From contig NZ_JANUGV010000007.1 in NCBI RefSeq assembly GCF_024753215.1, positions 202,511 through 266,510 of the forward strand: 64,000 nucleotides of DNA, in the 5' to 3' direction. A model generated the notes under the pieces. The model was not told the origin of the DNA. It saw only the letters and a program-made list of their open reading frames with translations, and made no database searches. The translations under genes were made by a program, and so were the position numbers. The number at the start of each line of letters is the position of its first letter. Position 1 is the first letter of the stretch. This document shows positions 55,493 through 64,000 of this stretch, in pieces. The DNA comes from Massilia solisilvae. Lineage in GTDB: Bacteria > Pseudomonadota > Gammaproteobacteria > Burkholderiales > Burkholderiaceae_D.

Positions 55493-55993
55493 ATGACTAC
55501 GTTAGCAGGGGAGGCACTGGCTCCCGACTTCGATACCGATTATTTCCGCGCCGCGCTGTCGCAGTTTGCTACCGGCATCACGGTGGTCATGACCCGCGCG
55601 CCGGACGGCAACCTGCACGGACTGACCGTCAATTCGTTCAACTCCGTCTCGCTGCAGCCGCCGCTGGTGCTGTGGAGCCTGGCCAACACGGCGCGCAGCA
55701 TGGCCGCCTTCAGCACCGCATCGCACTACACCGTCAACGTGCTCGCTGCCAACCAGCTCGACCTGGCGCTGCACTTTTCGCGCAACGTGGGCAATCGCTT
55801 CGAGGCGCTCGACTACCTGTGTTCCGACAACGGCATGCCCATTTTGCCCGGGGTGGCTGCGTGGTTCGAGTGCCGCAACCGCAGCCGCTACCTGGAGGGC
55901 GACCACGTCATCTTCGTCGGCCAGGTCGAGCGCTGCCACGTCAACCCGACCAAGCCGCTCGGTTTTCACGGCGGAAAATTCATTGCCATCTGA
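55493..55993 (+). CDS. Flavin reductase-like domain protein
   Basis: A 166-residue FMN-binding split-barrel protein of the flavin reductase family. The core FRAALSQFATGITVVMTRAPDGNLHGLTVNSFNSVSLQPPLVLWSL is typical, with a conserved SLxPPLVxxSL block. It may supply reduced flavin to an oxygenase or reduce flavins directly. Start at 55493 follows GGGGCGG; an in-frame ATG at 55469 is an alternative. It is 15 bases upstream of the metallo-hydrolase gene and likely co-transcribed with it. Confidence 0.85.
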   Translation: MTTLAGEALAPDFDTDYFRAALSQFATGITVVMTRAPDGNLHGLTVNSFNSVSLQPPLVLWSLANTARSMAAFSTASHYTVNVLAANQLDLALHFSRNVGNRFEALDYLCSDNGMPILPGVAAWFECRNRSRYLEGDHVIFVGQVERCHVNPTKPLGFHGGKFIAI

Positions 55994-56008
55994 CCCTGGG
56001 ACGCCATC

Positions 56009-57385
56009 ATGCAACGAAATCGCCTCAGCTTCGTCAACCACGCCAGCTTCATCATCGAGAACGACAGCGCCCTGTTGCTGGTCGATCCATGGCTGGAAGG
56101 GCCGGCCTTCAACAACGGCTGGAGCCTGCTCGACCAGTCCACCAGCAGCGAGGCGCTCATCGCGCGCCTGAACAAGGCCGGCCTGCCGGTCTTCATCTGG
56201 TTCTCGCACGAGCACCCGGACCATTTCTCGATCCCCTTCCTCAAAAAATTCAGGGAACAGTTCCGCGGTATCGCCACCTTCCTGTTCCAGCACACGCTGG
56301 ACAAGCGCGTGGTCGGCTACCTGCGCAAGAACGGCCTGGACGTGGCCGAGTGCAAAGAGGGCGTGCCGGTCGCGCTCGGGCACGACATGCGCATCACCGT
56401 GTTCCCGTACAGCGACGGCGACTCGTGGTGCCTGATCAACAGCGGCGGGCGCACCATCGTCAACCTGAACGACTGCGCACTGACCACCGACAAGCACTGC
56501 CGGGCCGTCAAGTCCAGGCTGGATGCGCTCGCGCCGCGCGTGGATTATTTGTTCACCCAGTTCGGGTATGCCAATTGGGTCGGCAATCCCGGCCAGTCCA
56601 GCCTGCACCGTGCTGCCGCGCGCGAAAAGATCAGCCGGATCGCGCTGCAGCTGGAGCACCTCAAGCCCAGGGTCACCGTGCCGTTTGCCTCATTCGTGTA
56701 TTTCAGCGCAACGGACAACGCCTACCTGAACGAGCAGCAGAACACGCCGCAGGACATCGTGGCCGCGCCTGCGCTGGCGCGCTGGTCGCACACGATCCGC
56801 TTCCTGCGCCCGGGCAGCACGGTGGACCTGGACAGCGACAGCGCCGCCAGCCTCACCCGCGAGCACGAGCTGGCGCTGGCGCACTGGACCGGGCTGCTCG
56901 ACCAGCGCGCACGCCTGCTGCCGGCGGCGCCCGAAGTGCCGCTGGCGGACATCAAATCCGCCTTCCTCAAGTACCGGTCGTCGATGGCCGAAAGCCTGCA
57001 CGGGCTGCCGGCGGCGCTGGAATTTTCGCGGCGCATCCAGCCGCTGGTGATCCATTTGTCCGACCTGCAGCAGACGGTGCAGGTCTCGTACCGGCAGGGG
57101 TGGAAGGTGCTGCAGCGCGACGCGGCCTTCCACGTGGCGATGAGCTCGAATAACGCCGCCTTCCTGTTCAAGAACGAATACGGCTTCGACACGACCCAGG
57201 TGAACGGGCGCTTCCGCACCGCGCACGCCCAGGCGCTGGGCGTGTTCAGCCGCTTCTTCCTGCCGCAGCGAATGGCAAAGAACGGCTACGACCGGCGCCG
57301 GCCGCTGCACACCGTGCGCTATCTCGCGCGCAATGCCCTGGCGCGGGCCGGGCGTCAGTTGCAGACGGCCTTGCGACTGTCCTGA
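56009..57385 (+). CDS. Metallo-beta-lactamase-fold protein, unknown substrate
   Basis: A 458-residue protein. The MBL-fold core (about 1-280) has the metal motif HEHPDH at 67-72, after LLVDPWLEGPAFNNGW, and a later conserved NLNDC. The C-terminal 180 residues are an extra alpha-helical/beta domain ending in a basic tail. The core resembles MBL proteins related to UlaG and to CMP-sialic acid hydroxylase, which lack or carry a Rieske domain; no Rieske cysteines are seen here. It follows the flavin reductase gene by 15 bases, so a redox-linked hydroxylation or hydrolysis is possible. Confidence 0.72.
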   Translation: MQRNRLSFVNHASFIIENDSALLLVDPWLEGPAFNNGWSLLDQSTSSEALIARLNKAGLPVFIWFSHEHPDHFSIPFLKKFREQFRGIATFLFQHTLDKRVVGYLRKNGLDVAECKEGVPVALGHDMRITVFPYSDGDSWCLINSGGRTIVNLNDCALTTDKHCRAVKSRLDALAPRVDYLFTQFGYANWVGNPGQSSLHRAAAREKISRIALQLEHLKPRVTVPFASFVYFSATDNAYLNEQQNTPQDIVAAPALARWSHTIRFLRPGSTVDLDSDSAASLTREHELALAHWTGLLDQRARLLPAAPEVPLADIKSAFLKYRSSMAESLHGLPAALEFSRRIQPLVIHLSDLQQTVQVSYRQGWKVLQRDAAFHVAMSSNNAAFLFKNEYGFDTTQVNGRFRTAHAQALGVFSRFFLPQRMAKNGYDRRRPLHTVRYLARNALARAGRQLQTALRLS

Positions 57386-57434
57386 GTCAACGTTCGCCGC
57401 GCGCGGAGCACTCGCCGACGGCAAAAAGCGCGGC

Positions 57435-59075
57435 TCAGGCAGCCTTGCGCTGGTCTCCTGCGCTGTTTGGCGCCATGTTGCCCGCAGCGGGGTCCCGCTG
57501 CGGCATGTCAAGCACCTGCGCCTCGGCCGCCTGGTGCAGCCGGAAGCAGGCGGCCAGGCGCGCCAGTTCCTCGGCCAGGCTGCGCATCTGGGCCGAGGAC
57601 GTCGCCGCCTGTTCCACCAGCGCGGCGTTCTGCTGGGTCGCGCCGTCCATCTGGATGATGGCCTGGTTGACCTGCTCGATGCCCTGGCTCTGCTCGCGGC
57701 TGGCGCTGCAGATGTCGCTCATGTAAAGTGCGACGCGCTCGACCTGGCCGACGATCTGCTCCATCGTCTGGCCGGCCTGCTCGACCGAGCTTGCGCCATC
57801 GTCCACGTGCCCGGAGGCGTCGCGGATCAGGTGCTTGATTTCCTTGGCCGCAGTTGCCGAGCGCTGTGCCAGGTTGCGCACTTCGGCGGCCACGACCGCG
57901 AAACCGCGGCCTTGTTCGCCCGCGCGCGCCGCCTCCACCGAGGCATTGAGCGCCAGGATATTGGTCTGGAACGCGATATCGTCCACCACCGAGATGATCT
58001 CTTCGATCCGGCGCGAACTTTCGCGGATCAGCTGCATCTTGTTGACCACTTCGCTCACGGCCTTGCCGCCTTTGCCGGCCATCTGCGCGGCGGTGGCGAT
58101 CTCGGCTTGCGCGCGGTGCGCATTGTCCTCGTTGCCCTTGACGGTGGAAGTGAGCTGGTTCATCGACGCAGCCGTCTCTTCCAGCGCTGCCGCCTGTCCC
58201 TCGGTGCGCGCGGCCAGGTCGGCATTGCCCGACGCGATACCCGCGGTACCTTGCGCCACCACCACCGTCGCTTCCCGGATCTGCCCGATCAGCACCTTGA
58301 CGTTGGTTTGCAGCACCCGCAGCGTTTCCGCCAGCTGTCCCGCCTCGTCCTTGCCATCGACGCGGATGTGGCCGGCCATGTCGCCACTGCTCATCCGTGC
58401 CACGTCCTCGCGCAGGCTGTGCAGCGGCCGCAGCACGGCGCGCACCAGCAATGCGGCGGACACGGCGCAGATGGTGATGCCCAGTACGCCGGCAACGCGC
58501 AGGCCGGTGCCGACGCCGCCCGACAGCACGCCCGGCACGAACATCGCTCCCAGCAACAAGTGGGGCGCCATGATTTTGGCGCGGACCGACCATTGCCCCA
58601 GTCGCGACAGCGGGGTGCGCCAGCTGCGCCGGATGACGGCGCCCTCGCGTATCAGGATGTCTTCGCTGCCGGCGTTGATTGCGTGGTAGATCTGCTGCGC
58701 AGCCTCGACCTGGTCACGCGCCGGCTTGCTGCGGATCGAGGTGTAACCGACCAGCTGGCCGTTTTCGTACAGCGGCGCCGCGTTCGCCTGCACCCAGTAG
58801 AAGTTCCCGTTCTTGCAGCGGTTCTTTACCAGGCCTGACCACGCCTTGCCGGATTTCAGCGTCGCCCACATGTCGGCGAAGGCCGCGGGCGGCATGTCCG
58901 GGTGGCGCACCAGGTTGTGCGGCGAGCCGAGCAATTCTTCGGCGGAAAAGCCGGAAATGTCGATGAACTCCTGATTGGCGTAGGTGATTTTTCCCTTGAG
59001 ATCAGTCTTGCTGACAATTGTCTCGTGATCTTTCAGGACGTACTCAACGTCTGTCACTGGCAGGTTGCGTCGCAT
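57435..59075 (-). CDS. Aer-like PAS chemoreceptor (methyl-accepting chemotaxis protein)
   Basis: A 546-residue chemoreceptor. An N-terminal PAS domain (about 10-115) has the Aer pattern TDLKGKITYANQEFIDISGFSAEELLGSPHNLVRHPDMP, the FAD-binding region. A basic linker leads to two membrane helices (about 165-215), a HAMP domain, and the signalling domain (about 290-530) with the hairpin ISVVDDIAFQTNILALNASVEAARAGEQGRGFAVVAAEVRNLAQRSA. It likely senses redox or energy state. AGGAGGAAG precedes the ATG. Inserted between pilC and pilD, beside a flavin reductase gene. Confidence 0.92.
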   Translation of the reverse strand: MRRNLPVTDVEYVLKDHETIVSKTDLKGKITYANQEFIDISGFSAEELLGSPHNLVRHPDMPPAAFADMWATLKSGKAWSGLVKNRCKNGNFYWVQANAAPLYENGQLVGYTSIRSKPARDQVEAAQQIYHAINAGSEDILIREGAVIRRSWRTPLSRLGQWSVRAKIMAPHLLLGAMFVPGVLSGGVGTGLRVAGVLGITICAVSAALLVRAVLRPLHSLREDVARMSSGDMAGHIRVDGKDEAGQLAETLRVLQTNVKVLIGQIREATVVVAQGTAGIASGNADLAARTEGQAAALEETAASMNQLTSTVKGNEDNAHRAQAEIATAAQMAGKGGKAVSEVVNKMQLIRESSRRIEEIISVVDDIAFQTNILALNASVEAARAGEQGRGFAVVAAEVRNLAQRSATAAKEIKHLIRDASGHVDDGASSVEQAGQTMEQIVGQVERVALYMSDICSASREQSQGIEQVNQAIIQMDGATQQNAALVEQAATSSAQMRSLAEELARLAACFRLHQAAEAQVLDMPQRDPAAGNMAPNSAGDQRKAA

Positions 59076-59279
59076 GGCTTCCTCCTAAACCTTGGGGTGG
59101 CACGGCATGCTGCATGGCAGCATTCGAATGGCCGCGAGGTTAGCAGCGCTGCAACTTGTGTGTACTTGATGTCCATCAAATAGGTACCAAAAGTACCCAC
59201 GGGAAACAGCCCGGGAAACGCACCACTTGGGTGCGCCTGCCGGGCCGTCGACGAAGCAGGGAAAAGCGCGGGGAGGGGC

Positions 59280-60512
59280 TTACACCACCGAACCCAGCTT
59301 GAAGATCGGCAGGTACATCGCGACCACCAGGCCGCCGATCAGCACGCCCAGAATGACCATGATCAGCGGTTCCATCAGCGACGACAGCGACGCCACGGCC
59401 TCGTCCACCTCTTCCTCGAAGAAGTCGGCGACCTTGCCGAGCATGCCGTCCAGCGCGCCCGATTCTTCGCCGATCGCCACCATCTGCGTGACCAGGCTCG
59501 GGAACACGTCGGCGTTCTGCATCGCGACCGTCAGGCTGGTGCCGGTGGACACCTCGTTCTGGATGCGCTTGGTCGCCTCGACGTACACGAAGTTGCCGGA
59601 TGCGCCGCCCACCGAGTCCAGCGCCTCGACCAGCGGCACGCCGGCCGCGAACATGGTGGCCAGCGTGCGGGTCCAGCGCGCGATGGTGGCCTTGCGTATC
59701 ACGTCGCCAAACACGGGCAGGCGCAGCAGGAAGCGGTCCATCGCGTTCTGCACCTTGACCGAGCGGCGCCACGCCTGGAAGAAGAAGTACAGTGCGCCAA
59801 ACAGCGACCCGAAGATCAGGTACCACCATTGGACGAAGAATTCCGAGATGCTCATCACGACCAGGGTCGGGGTCGGCAGGTCGGCGCCAAAGCTGGAGAA
59901 CACCTGCTTGAACGCCGGCACAACCCAGATCATGATCACCGCCGTGACCACGAACGCGATCGCCAGGATCGAGCACGGGTACATCAGCGCCGACTTGATC
60001 TTGGACTTGAGCGCGAGCGTCTTTTCCTTGTACACGGCCAGGCGCGCCAGCAGGTCTTCCAGGATACCGGCCTGCTCGCCGGCGCCCACCAGGTTGCAGA
60101 ACAGCGCGTCGAAGTAGAGCGGGTACTTGCGGAAGGCATTGTTCAGCGCGGTGCCGGTCTCGACGTCGGCGCGCAGGTCCATGATCAGCTTGGCCATCGA
60201 CGGGTTGGCGTGGCCGCGGCCCACGATGTCGAACGACTGCAGCAGTGGCACGCCGGCCTTCATCATGGTCGCGAGCTGGCGCGTGAACATGGTCAGGTCC
60301 TTGTCCGTGATCTTCTTCCCGGTGCGGTAGACCTTCTTCTTGACCTTGGTGACGAGCACGCCCTGGCGGCGCAGCGTGACGTTCACGATCGATTCGCTGG
60401 CCGCGCGGATTTCCCCGCGCACGGTGCGGCCGGATTTGTCCTTGCCTTCCCAGGCAAAGACGGTTTCCTTGGTGGCGCCGGCGGCGCTGCGCGATGGTGC
60501 GGAAGTGGCCAT
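59280..60512 (-). CDS. pilC: Type IV pilus inner-membrane platform protein PilC
   Basis: A 410-residue polytopic protein that couples the pilus ATPases to fibre assembly. Two GspF domains (about 75-200 and 280-400), with KKITDKDLTMFTRQLATMMKAGVPLLQSFDI and RWTRTLATMFAAGVPLVEALD, and three membrane helices. AAGGAACCC precedes the ATG. It follows pilB by seven bases. Confidence 0.96.
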   Translation of the reverse strand: MATSAPSRSAAGATKETVFAWEGKDKSGRTVRGEIRAASESIVNVTLRRQGVLVTKVKKKVYRTGKKITDKDLTMFTRQLATMMKAGVPLLQSFDIVGRGHANPSMAKLIMDLRADVETGTALNNAFRKYPLYFDALFCNLVGAGEQAGILEDLLARLAVYKEKTLALKSKIKSALMYPCSILAIAFVVTAVIMIWVVPAFKQVFSSFGADLPTPTLVVMSISEFFVQWWYLIFGSLFGALYFFFQAWRRSVKVQNAMDRFLLRLPVFGDVIRKATIARWTRTLATMFAAGVPLVEALDSVGGASGNFVYVEATKRIQNEVSTGTSLTVAMQNADVFPSLVTQMVAIGEESGALDGMLGKVADFFEEEVDEAVASLSSLMEPLIMVILGVLIGGLVVAMYLPIFKLGSVV

Positions 60513-60519
60513 GGGTTCC

Positions 60520-62247
60520 TTATTCGTTGGTGCAGCCGAGCACTTCTTCGAGGCTGGTCAGCCCCTGCTTCACTTTCATCAGCCCGGAGCGGCGCAGCGA
60601 GTTGACGCCTTCCGCCTCGGCCTGCGCGGCAATCTGCATCGAGTTGCCGTTTGCGAGAATCAGTTTTTCAATTGCCGGCGTGATCGGCATCACCTGGTAG
60701 ATGCCGACCCGGCCCTTGTAGCCCGAGCCCATGCAGCGCTCGCAGCCGACCGGGCCGTACGGTTTCCAGTCGCCTTCCAGGTCGGACTCGCGAAAGCCCG
60801 CCGCCACCAGCGCCTCGCGCTCGGTCTCGAGCGGCTGCTTGCAGCTGCACAGGCGGCGCGCCAGGCGCTGCGCGGTGATCAGGATGACCGACGAGGCGAT
60901 GTTGAACGGCGCCACCCCCATGTTCATCAGGCGCGTCAGCGTCGACGGGCCGTCGTTGGTGTGCAGCGTCGAGAACACCATGTGGCCGGTCTGTGCGGCC
61001 TTGATCGCGATGTCGGCCGTTTCCAGGTCGCGGATCTCGCCGACCATGATCACGTCCGGGTCCTGGCGCAGGAAGGACTTGAGCGCGGCGGCGAAGGTCA
61101 GGCCGGCCTTGTCGTTGACGTTGACCTGGTTCACGCCGGGCAGGTTGATCTCGGCCGGGTCTTCCGCGGTCGAGATGTTGATGCCCGGCTTGTTGATCAC
61201 GTTCAGGCACGAGTACAGCGACACCGTCTTGCCCGAGCCGGTCGGGCCGGTCACCAGCACCATGCCGTACGGCCGCTGGATCGCGTCCAGCAGCAGCGCC
61301 TTCTGGTCCGGGTCGTAGCCGAGCGAGTCGATGCCCATCTGCGCCTGGGTCGAGTCCAGGATACGCATCACGGTCTTCTCGCCGAACAGCGTGGGCAGGG
61401 TGGAGACGCGAAAGTCGATGGTTTTGGTCGGCGAGACGATCAGGCGCAGGCGGCCGTCCTGCGGCACGCGCTTTTCCGAGATGTCGAGCTTGGACAGCAC
61501 CTTGATGCGCGAGACCAGCTTGTCGCGGATCGCCAGCGGCGGCTGGGCGTGGTCGCGCAGCACGCCGTCCACGCGCATGCGGATGCGGTAGAACTTTTCG
61601 TACGGCTCGAAGTGGATGTCCGAGGCCCCCAGGTTGACCGCATCCATCAGGATCTTGTTGAGGAACTTGACGATCGGCGCGTCCTCGACCTCGGCCTGGG
61701 GCTCGGGCGCGGCCGGCTGCTGGGCTTCTTCTTCGGCAAACTCGATCTCGGCATCCTCGCCGGCCAGCTCGTTCAGCGCCTCCTCCGCGCTCTTGCTCAG
61801 GCTTGCCAGCAGCGCCAGCAGCGACTCGTGCGCCACGATCACGGGCTCGACCGTGGCCTCGCTCTGGAACTTGATCTGATCGAGCGCCTGGGTGTTGGTC
61901 GGGTCCGACAGCGCCACCGACATCTTGTTGCCGCGCTTGGCCAGCGCGATCACGCGCTGCGCCTGCATCAGCTTGGCATCGATCGCGCCGGACGGGATCG
62001 CGCCCGGGTTGAACGCGGACAGGTCGAGCTGGGGATAGCCGAAGGTCTCGGCACAGAAGCTTGCCAGCGACGCGCTGTCGATGCTCTTGCTCGCTATAAG
62101 CGCGTCGATGAACTGGACCTTTTCGGCGCTGGCGGCCTTTTGCAGCGCGTCGGCCTGCGGCATGGTCAGGCGTCCCGCCTGCACCAGCGCGCGGGCCAGG
62201 CCGGACATCGGCGTACCTGTAGTCGCGGTAGGGAGGACTGCTGCCAT
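60520..62247 (-). CDS. pilB: Type IV pilus assembly ATPase PilB
   Basis: A 575-residue secretion-superfamily ATPase powering pilus extension. The MSHA/GspE N-terminal domain (about 10-150), Walker A GPTGSGKTVSLYSCLN near 333-345, the Asp and His boxes, MVGEIRDLETADIAIKAAQTGH, and a zinc tetracysteine (CSCKQ and CERCMGSG) are present. The N-domain could bind cyclic-di-GMP in relatives; a GGDEF/EAL gene is elsewhere in the window. The start codon lacks a clear ribosome site; MSGLARAL at residue 14 is an alternative. Confidence 0.96.
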   Translation of the reverse strand: MAAVLPTATTGTPMSGLARALVQAGRLTMPQADALQKAASAEKVQFIDALIASKSIDSASLASFCAETFGYPQLDLSAFNPGAIPSGAIDAKLMQAQRVIALAKRGNKMSVALSDPTNTQALDQIKFQSEATVEPVIVAHESLLALLASLSKSAEEALNELAGEDAEIEFAEEEAQQPAAPEPQAEVEDAPIVKFLNKILMDAVNLGASDIHFEPYEKFYRIRMRVDGVLRDHAQPPLAIRDKLVSRIKVLSKLDISEKRVPQDGRLRLIVSPTKTIDFRVSTLPTLFGEKTVMRILDSTQAQMGIDSLGYDPDQKALLLDAIQRPYGMVLVTGPTGSGKTVSLYSCLNVINKPGINISTAEDPAEINLPGVNQVNVNDKAGLTFAAALKSFLRQDPDVIMVGEIRDLETADIAIKAAQTGHMVFSTLHTNDGPSTLTRLMNMGVAPFNIASSVILITAQRLARRLCSCKQPLETEREALVAAGFRESDLEGDWKPYGPVGCERCMGSGYKGRVGIYQVMPITPAIEKLILANGNSMQIAAQAEAEGVNSLRRSGLMKVKQGLTSLEEVLGCTNE

Positions 62248-62547
62248 AAGAGCCGTTTTACAAAACCAGTGGCGGAAAAAACGCCGGGCAGGGCCAAAGC
62301 CGCCCGGACGGACTCTTGGATGATGCCTTTGGGAAAAATATTTGTAAAGCGTTGCAGCGCGGGAAGATGCGCTCCTGCCACGCAGACAAAATGGCTATGG
62401 TGCGGCGCGCAAGCGGGCGGGGCTTTGCATAAGGTCAACTGAGCTGGCAGTTCAACAACGCCGCGGCGGGCGTAGGGGGCAGCTGTGCCTACGCGGCCAC
62501 ACGCGCCAAGCGAACAAGCGCGTGAGCTCGAGAGCCCACCCTGCGGT
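62248..62547. other. Intergenic region upstream of pilB with degenerate family A repeats
   Basis: No gene seen. At 62472-62543 two decayed repeat halves are visible: GTAGGGGGCAGCTGTGCC with TACGCG, and GCGCGTGAGCTCGAGAGCCC with ACCCTGCG. No clear sigma-54 signature was found for pilB in this stretch. Confidence 0.5.
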
Positions 62548-63846
62548 TCAAGCGGCCAGTTGCTGGCGCCGTCCCGCCGGCCGCAACAGCTTGACCACCT
62601 TGATCGCCTGGTCCTGCGCCTGCACCACCTCGATCACGCAATTGCCGATCCTGAGCGCGATCGGTGCGTCGGGAATTTCCTGCAGCAATTCGAGCAGCAA
62701 GCCGTTGACCGTTTTCGGCCCGTCGGTGGGCAGATTCAGGCCGAGCCGCTTGTTGATGTCGCGCAGTGGCGTGGTCCCTTCGAGCAGGCACTCGCCCTGT
62801 GCATTCCAGGCGAAGCCGTCGCTGCCGCCCGCGCCCGGCATGGACGTGGTGAAGTCGCCGATCATCTCCTCGATGATGTCTTCCAGCGTGACCAGGCCCT
62901 GCACCTCGCCGTACTCGTCCACGATGATGCCGAGCCGCTCGCGGTTTTCCTGGAAATACTGCAACTGGGTGAAGACGCCCGTGTCCTGCGGGATGTAGTA
63001 GGGCTCGGTCAGCAGTTCGCGGATGTGTTCGACCTCGAGTTCCTCCGCCAGGTTCAGCAGGCCGACGGCGTTGCGCACGTGCAGGATGCCGACGATCTTG
63101 TTGATCTCGCCTTCATAGACCGGCAGCTTGTTGTGGTAGCAGGTGGCCAGCTCGTTCTTGATGTCCTCGATCGGCAGCGCGAGGTTGATCGCCTCGATCT
63201 GGGCGCGCGGGGTCATGATGTCCTCGACCGAAATTTTTTCCAGGTCGAACAGGTTGAGCAGGATGCTCTTGTGCTTTTGCGGGATGAAATTGCCGCCCTC
63301 CAGCACGATCGAGCGCAGCTCCTCGGGCGACAGGCGGTGCTGGTGCGCACTGGCCCCCGCGCGCACGCCCAGCGGGCGCAGAATGATCGCGACGAACAGG
63401 TTGACGAACCAGATGACCGGCTTGGCCACGCTCATCAGTGCCTTGAGGATAAAACTGGCGCCGAGCGAAATATTTTCCGGATAGGTTGCGCCGATGACCT
63501 TGGGCGAGATTTCGGCAAACACGATCAGGAGGAAGGCGACGACGGCCGTGGCAACGGTGATCACGCTTTCCTCGTGGCCGAAGAACAAAATGGCGATGGC
63601 GGTGACCAGCGCGGTGGCCATGGCGTTGATTGCGGTGTTTGCGATCAGCACCAGCGACAGCAGCTTGTCGGTGCGGTCGAGCAGCCACAGCGTCGTGATC
63701 GCGCCCCGGTTGCCGCGTTTGGCAAGGTGGCGCAGGCGGTATTTGTTGGCTGCCATCAGGGCCGTTTCCGCCATCGCGAAAAAGGCCGAGCAGAGAATCA
63801 GGAAGACGAGTGCAAGGACAAGCACCCAAAGCGGTACGGTATCCAA
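62548..63846 (-). CDS. CorC/HlyC-type DUF21 and CBS-domain membrane protein
   Basis: A 432-residue protein of the CNNM/CorC family linked to magnesium or cobalt homeostasis. A DUF21 membrane domain with four helices (about 5-190; FFAMAETALMAANKYRLRHLAKRG), a CBS pair (about 205-330; EDIMTPRAQIEAINL and TLEDIIEEMIGDF), and a C-terminal CorC-HlyC domain. Start is TTG at 63846 with GGTGAG close upstream; the next candidate is a GTG seven codons in. It is followed by the window edge, where a family B repeat begins at 63985. Confidence 0.87.
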   Translation of the reverse strand: MDTVPLWVLVLALVFLILCSAFFAMAETALMAANKYRLRHLAKRGNRGAITTLWLLDRTDKLLSLVLIANTAINAMATALVTAIAILFFGHEESVITVATAVVAFLLIVFAEISPKVIGATYPENISLGASFILKALMSVAKPVIWFVNLFVAIILRPLGVRAGASAHQHRLSPEELRSIVLEGGNFIPQKHKSILLNLFDLEKISVEDIMTPRAQIEAINLALPIEDIKNELATCYHNKLPVYEGEINKIVGILHVRNAVGLLNLAEELEVEHIRELLTEPYYIPQDTGVFTQLQYFQENRERLGIIVDEYGEVQGLVTLEDIIEEMIGDFTTSMPGAGGSDGFAWNAQGECLLEGTTPLRDINKRLGLNLPTDGPKTVNGLLLELLQEIPDAPIALRIGNCVIEVVQAQDQAIKVVKLLRPAGRRQQLAA

Positions 63847-63981
63847 GGCTCACCGTAAAGGAAAAGGGAATTCTGGGGCGATGCGCAAAGCATTGCTTGC
63901 CAGCACTGGGCGGATCGAAAGCGAAGCCGCAGAGGCCGATTCTAAGTCAAGCTTAATAGGTGTGCAAGTTTGCGAATCGCC

Positions 63982-64000
63982 ACCGTCGTCCCGGCGAACG
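63982..64000. repeat. Family B palindromic repeat, cut by the window edge
   Basis: ACCGTCGTCCCGGCGAACG matches the left half of family B units at 6155, 13561 and 51379. The remainder is outside the window. Confidence 0.7.

Noticed and set aside
62248..62547. A sigma-54 promoter for pilB
   Set aside because: No TGGCAC-N5-TTGC type sequence was found on the minus strand in this gap.

Overview
The window is a high-GC chromosomal segment from a betaproteobacterium, most likely Oxalobacteraceae (Massilia/Duganella/Telluria type). The inference rests on gene order: a complete dcw cluster running mraZ to ftsZ, a nearby lpxC, dciA and secA, the argJ / DUF815 ATPase / mutT group, and yacG-zapD-coaE-pilD with pilC and pilB. 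A CIRCE operator in front of rpoH, a porin of the Porin_4 type and the very high GC fit the same placement. No rRNA, tRNA, prophage, insertion sequence or CRISPR array was seen. The one RNA gene is rnpB.

Layout. 1-4742: the end of a pstS-like gene, a PhoB-like response regulator, a membrane GGDEF/EAL protein and a porin. 4803-9212 (minus): rpoH with a CIRCE/promoter region, then ftsY-ftsE-ftsX. 9494-16232: accessory genes (a small membrane protein, a TPP enzyme, rnpB-glpK, DUF2501, an unknown membrane protein, DUF805, an orphan Lon-like AAA ATPase). 16600-33871: the dcw cluster, all plus strand, with overlapping or nearly touching genes from rsmH to ddlB, preceded by a promoter with four 10-bp-spaced MraZ boxes and closed by a strong terminator after ftsZ. 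33959-38282: methyltransferase (minus), peroxiredoxin, GNAT, DMT permease, lpxC. 38394-41940: dciA (minus) and secA with its terminator. 42030-47322: a tyrosinase, a compositionally atypical 725-aa beta-helix/membrane protein, and an AI-2E family permease. 47506-63846: argJ-DUF815-mutT, then dadA/lysR, yacG-zapD-coaE-pilD, a flavin reductase / metallo-hydrolase pair, an Aer-like chemoreceptor, pilC, pilB and a CorC/HlyC protein.

How the genes work together. Most of the window builds and divides the envelope: peptidoglycan precursors (murE, murF, mraY, murD, murG, murC, ddlB), the divisome (ftsL, I, W, Q, A, Z, plus ftsEX and zapD), lipid A (lpxC), protein export (secA, ftsY) and type IV pilus assembly (pilB, C, D). 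Heat-shock control (rpoH) and DNA replication (dciA, yacG) are also present. Accessory genes are inserted into otherwise conserved blocks: dadA/lysR between mutT and yacG, and flavin reductase/MBL/Aer between pilD and pilC.

The most notable non-gene signal is two families of dispersed palindromic repeats. Family A unit: GTAGGGTGGGCAG, a short loop, then CTGCCCACGCGTTCA. Family B: a CCCGGCGAAAGCCGGG-type hairpin. They lie just past stop codons and occupy most convergent gene junctions in the window. One copy of A is read through as the C-terminal tail of the GGDEF/EAL protein, and another supplies the stop codon of the methyltransferase. The best single candidate for an undescribed protein system is the 725-aa beta-helix membrane protein at 44044-46221. 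All functional statements are from reading the sequence; no database search was run.
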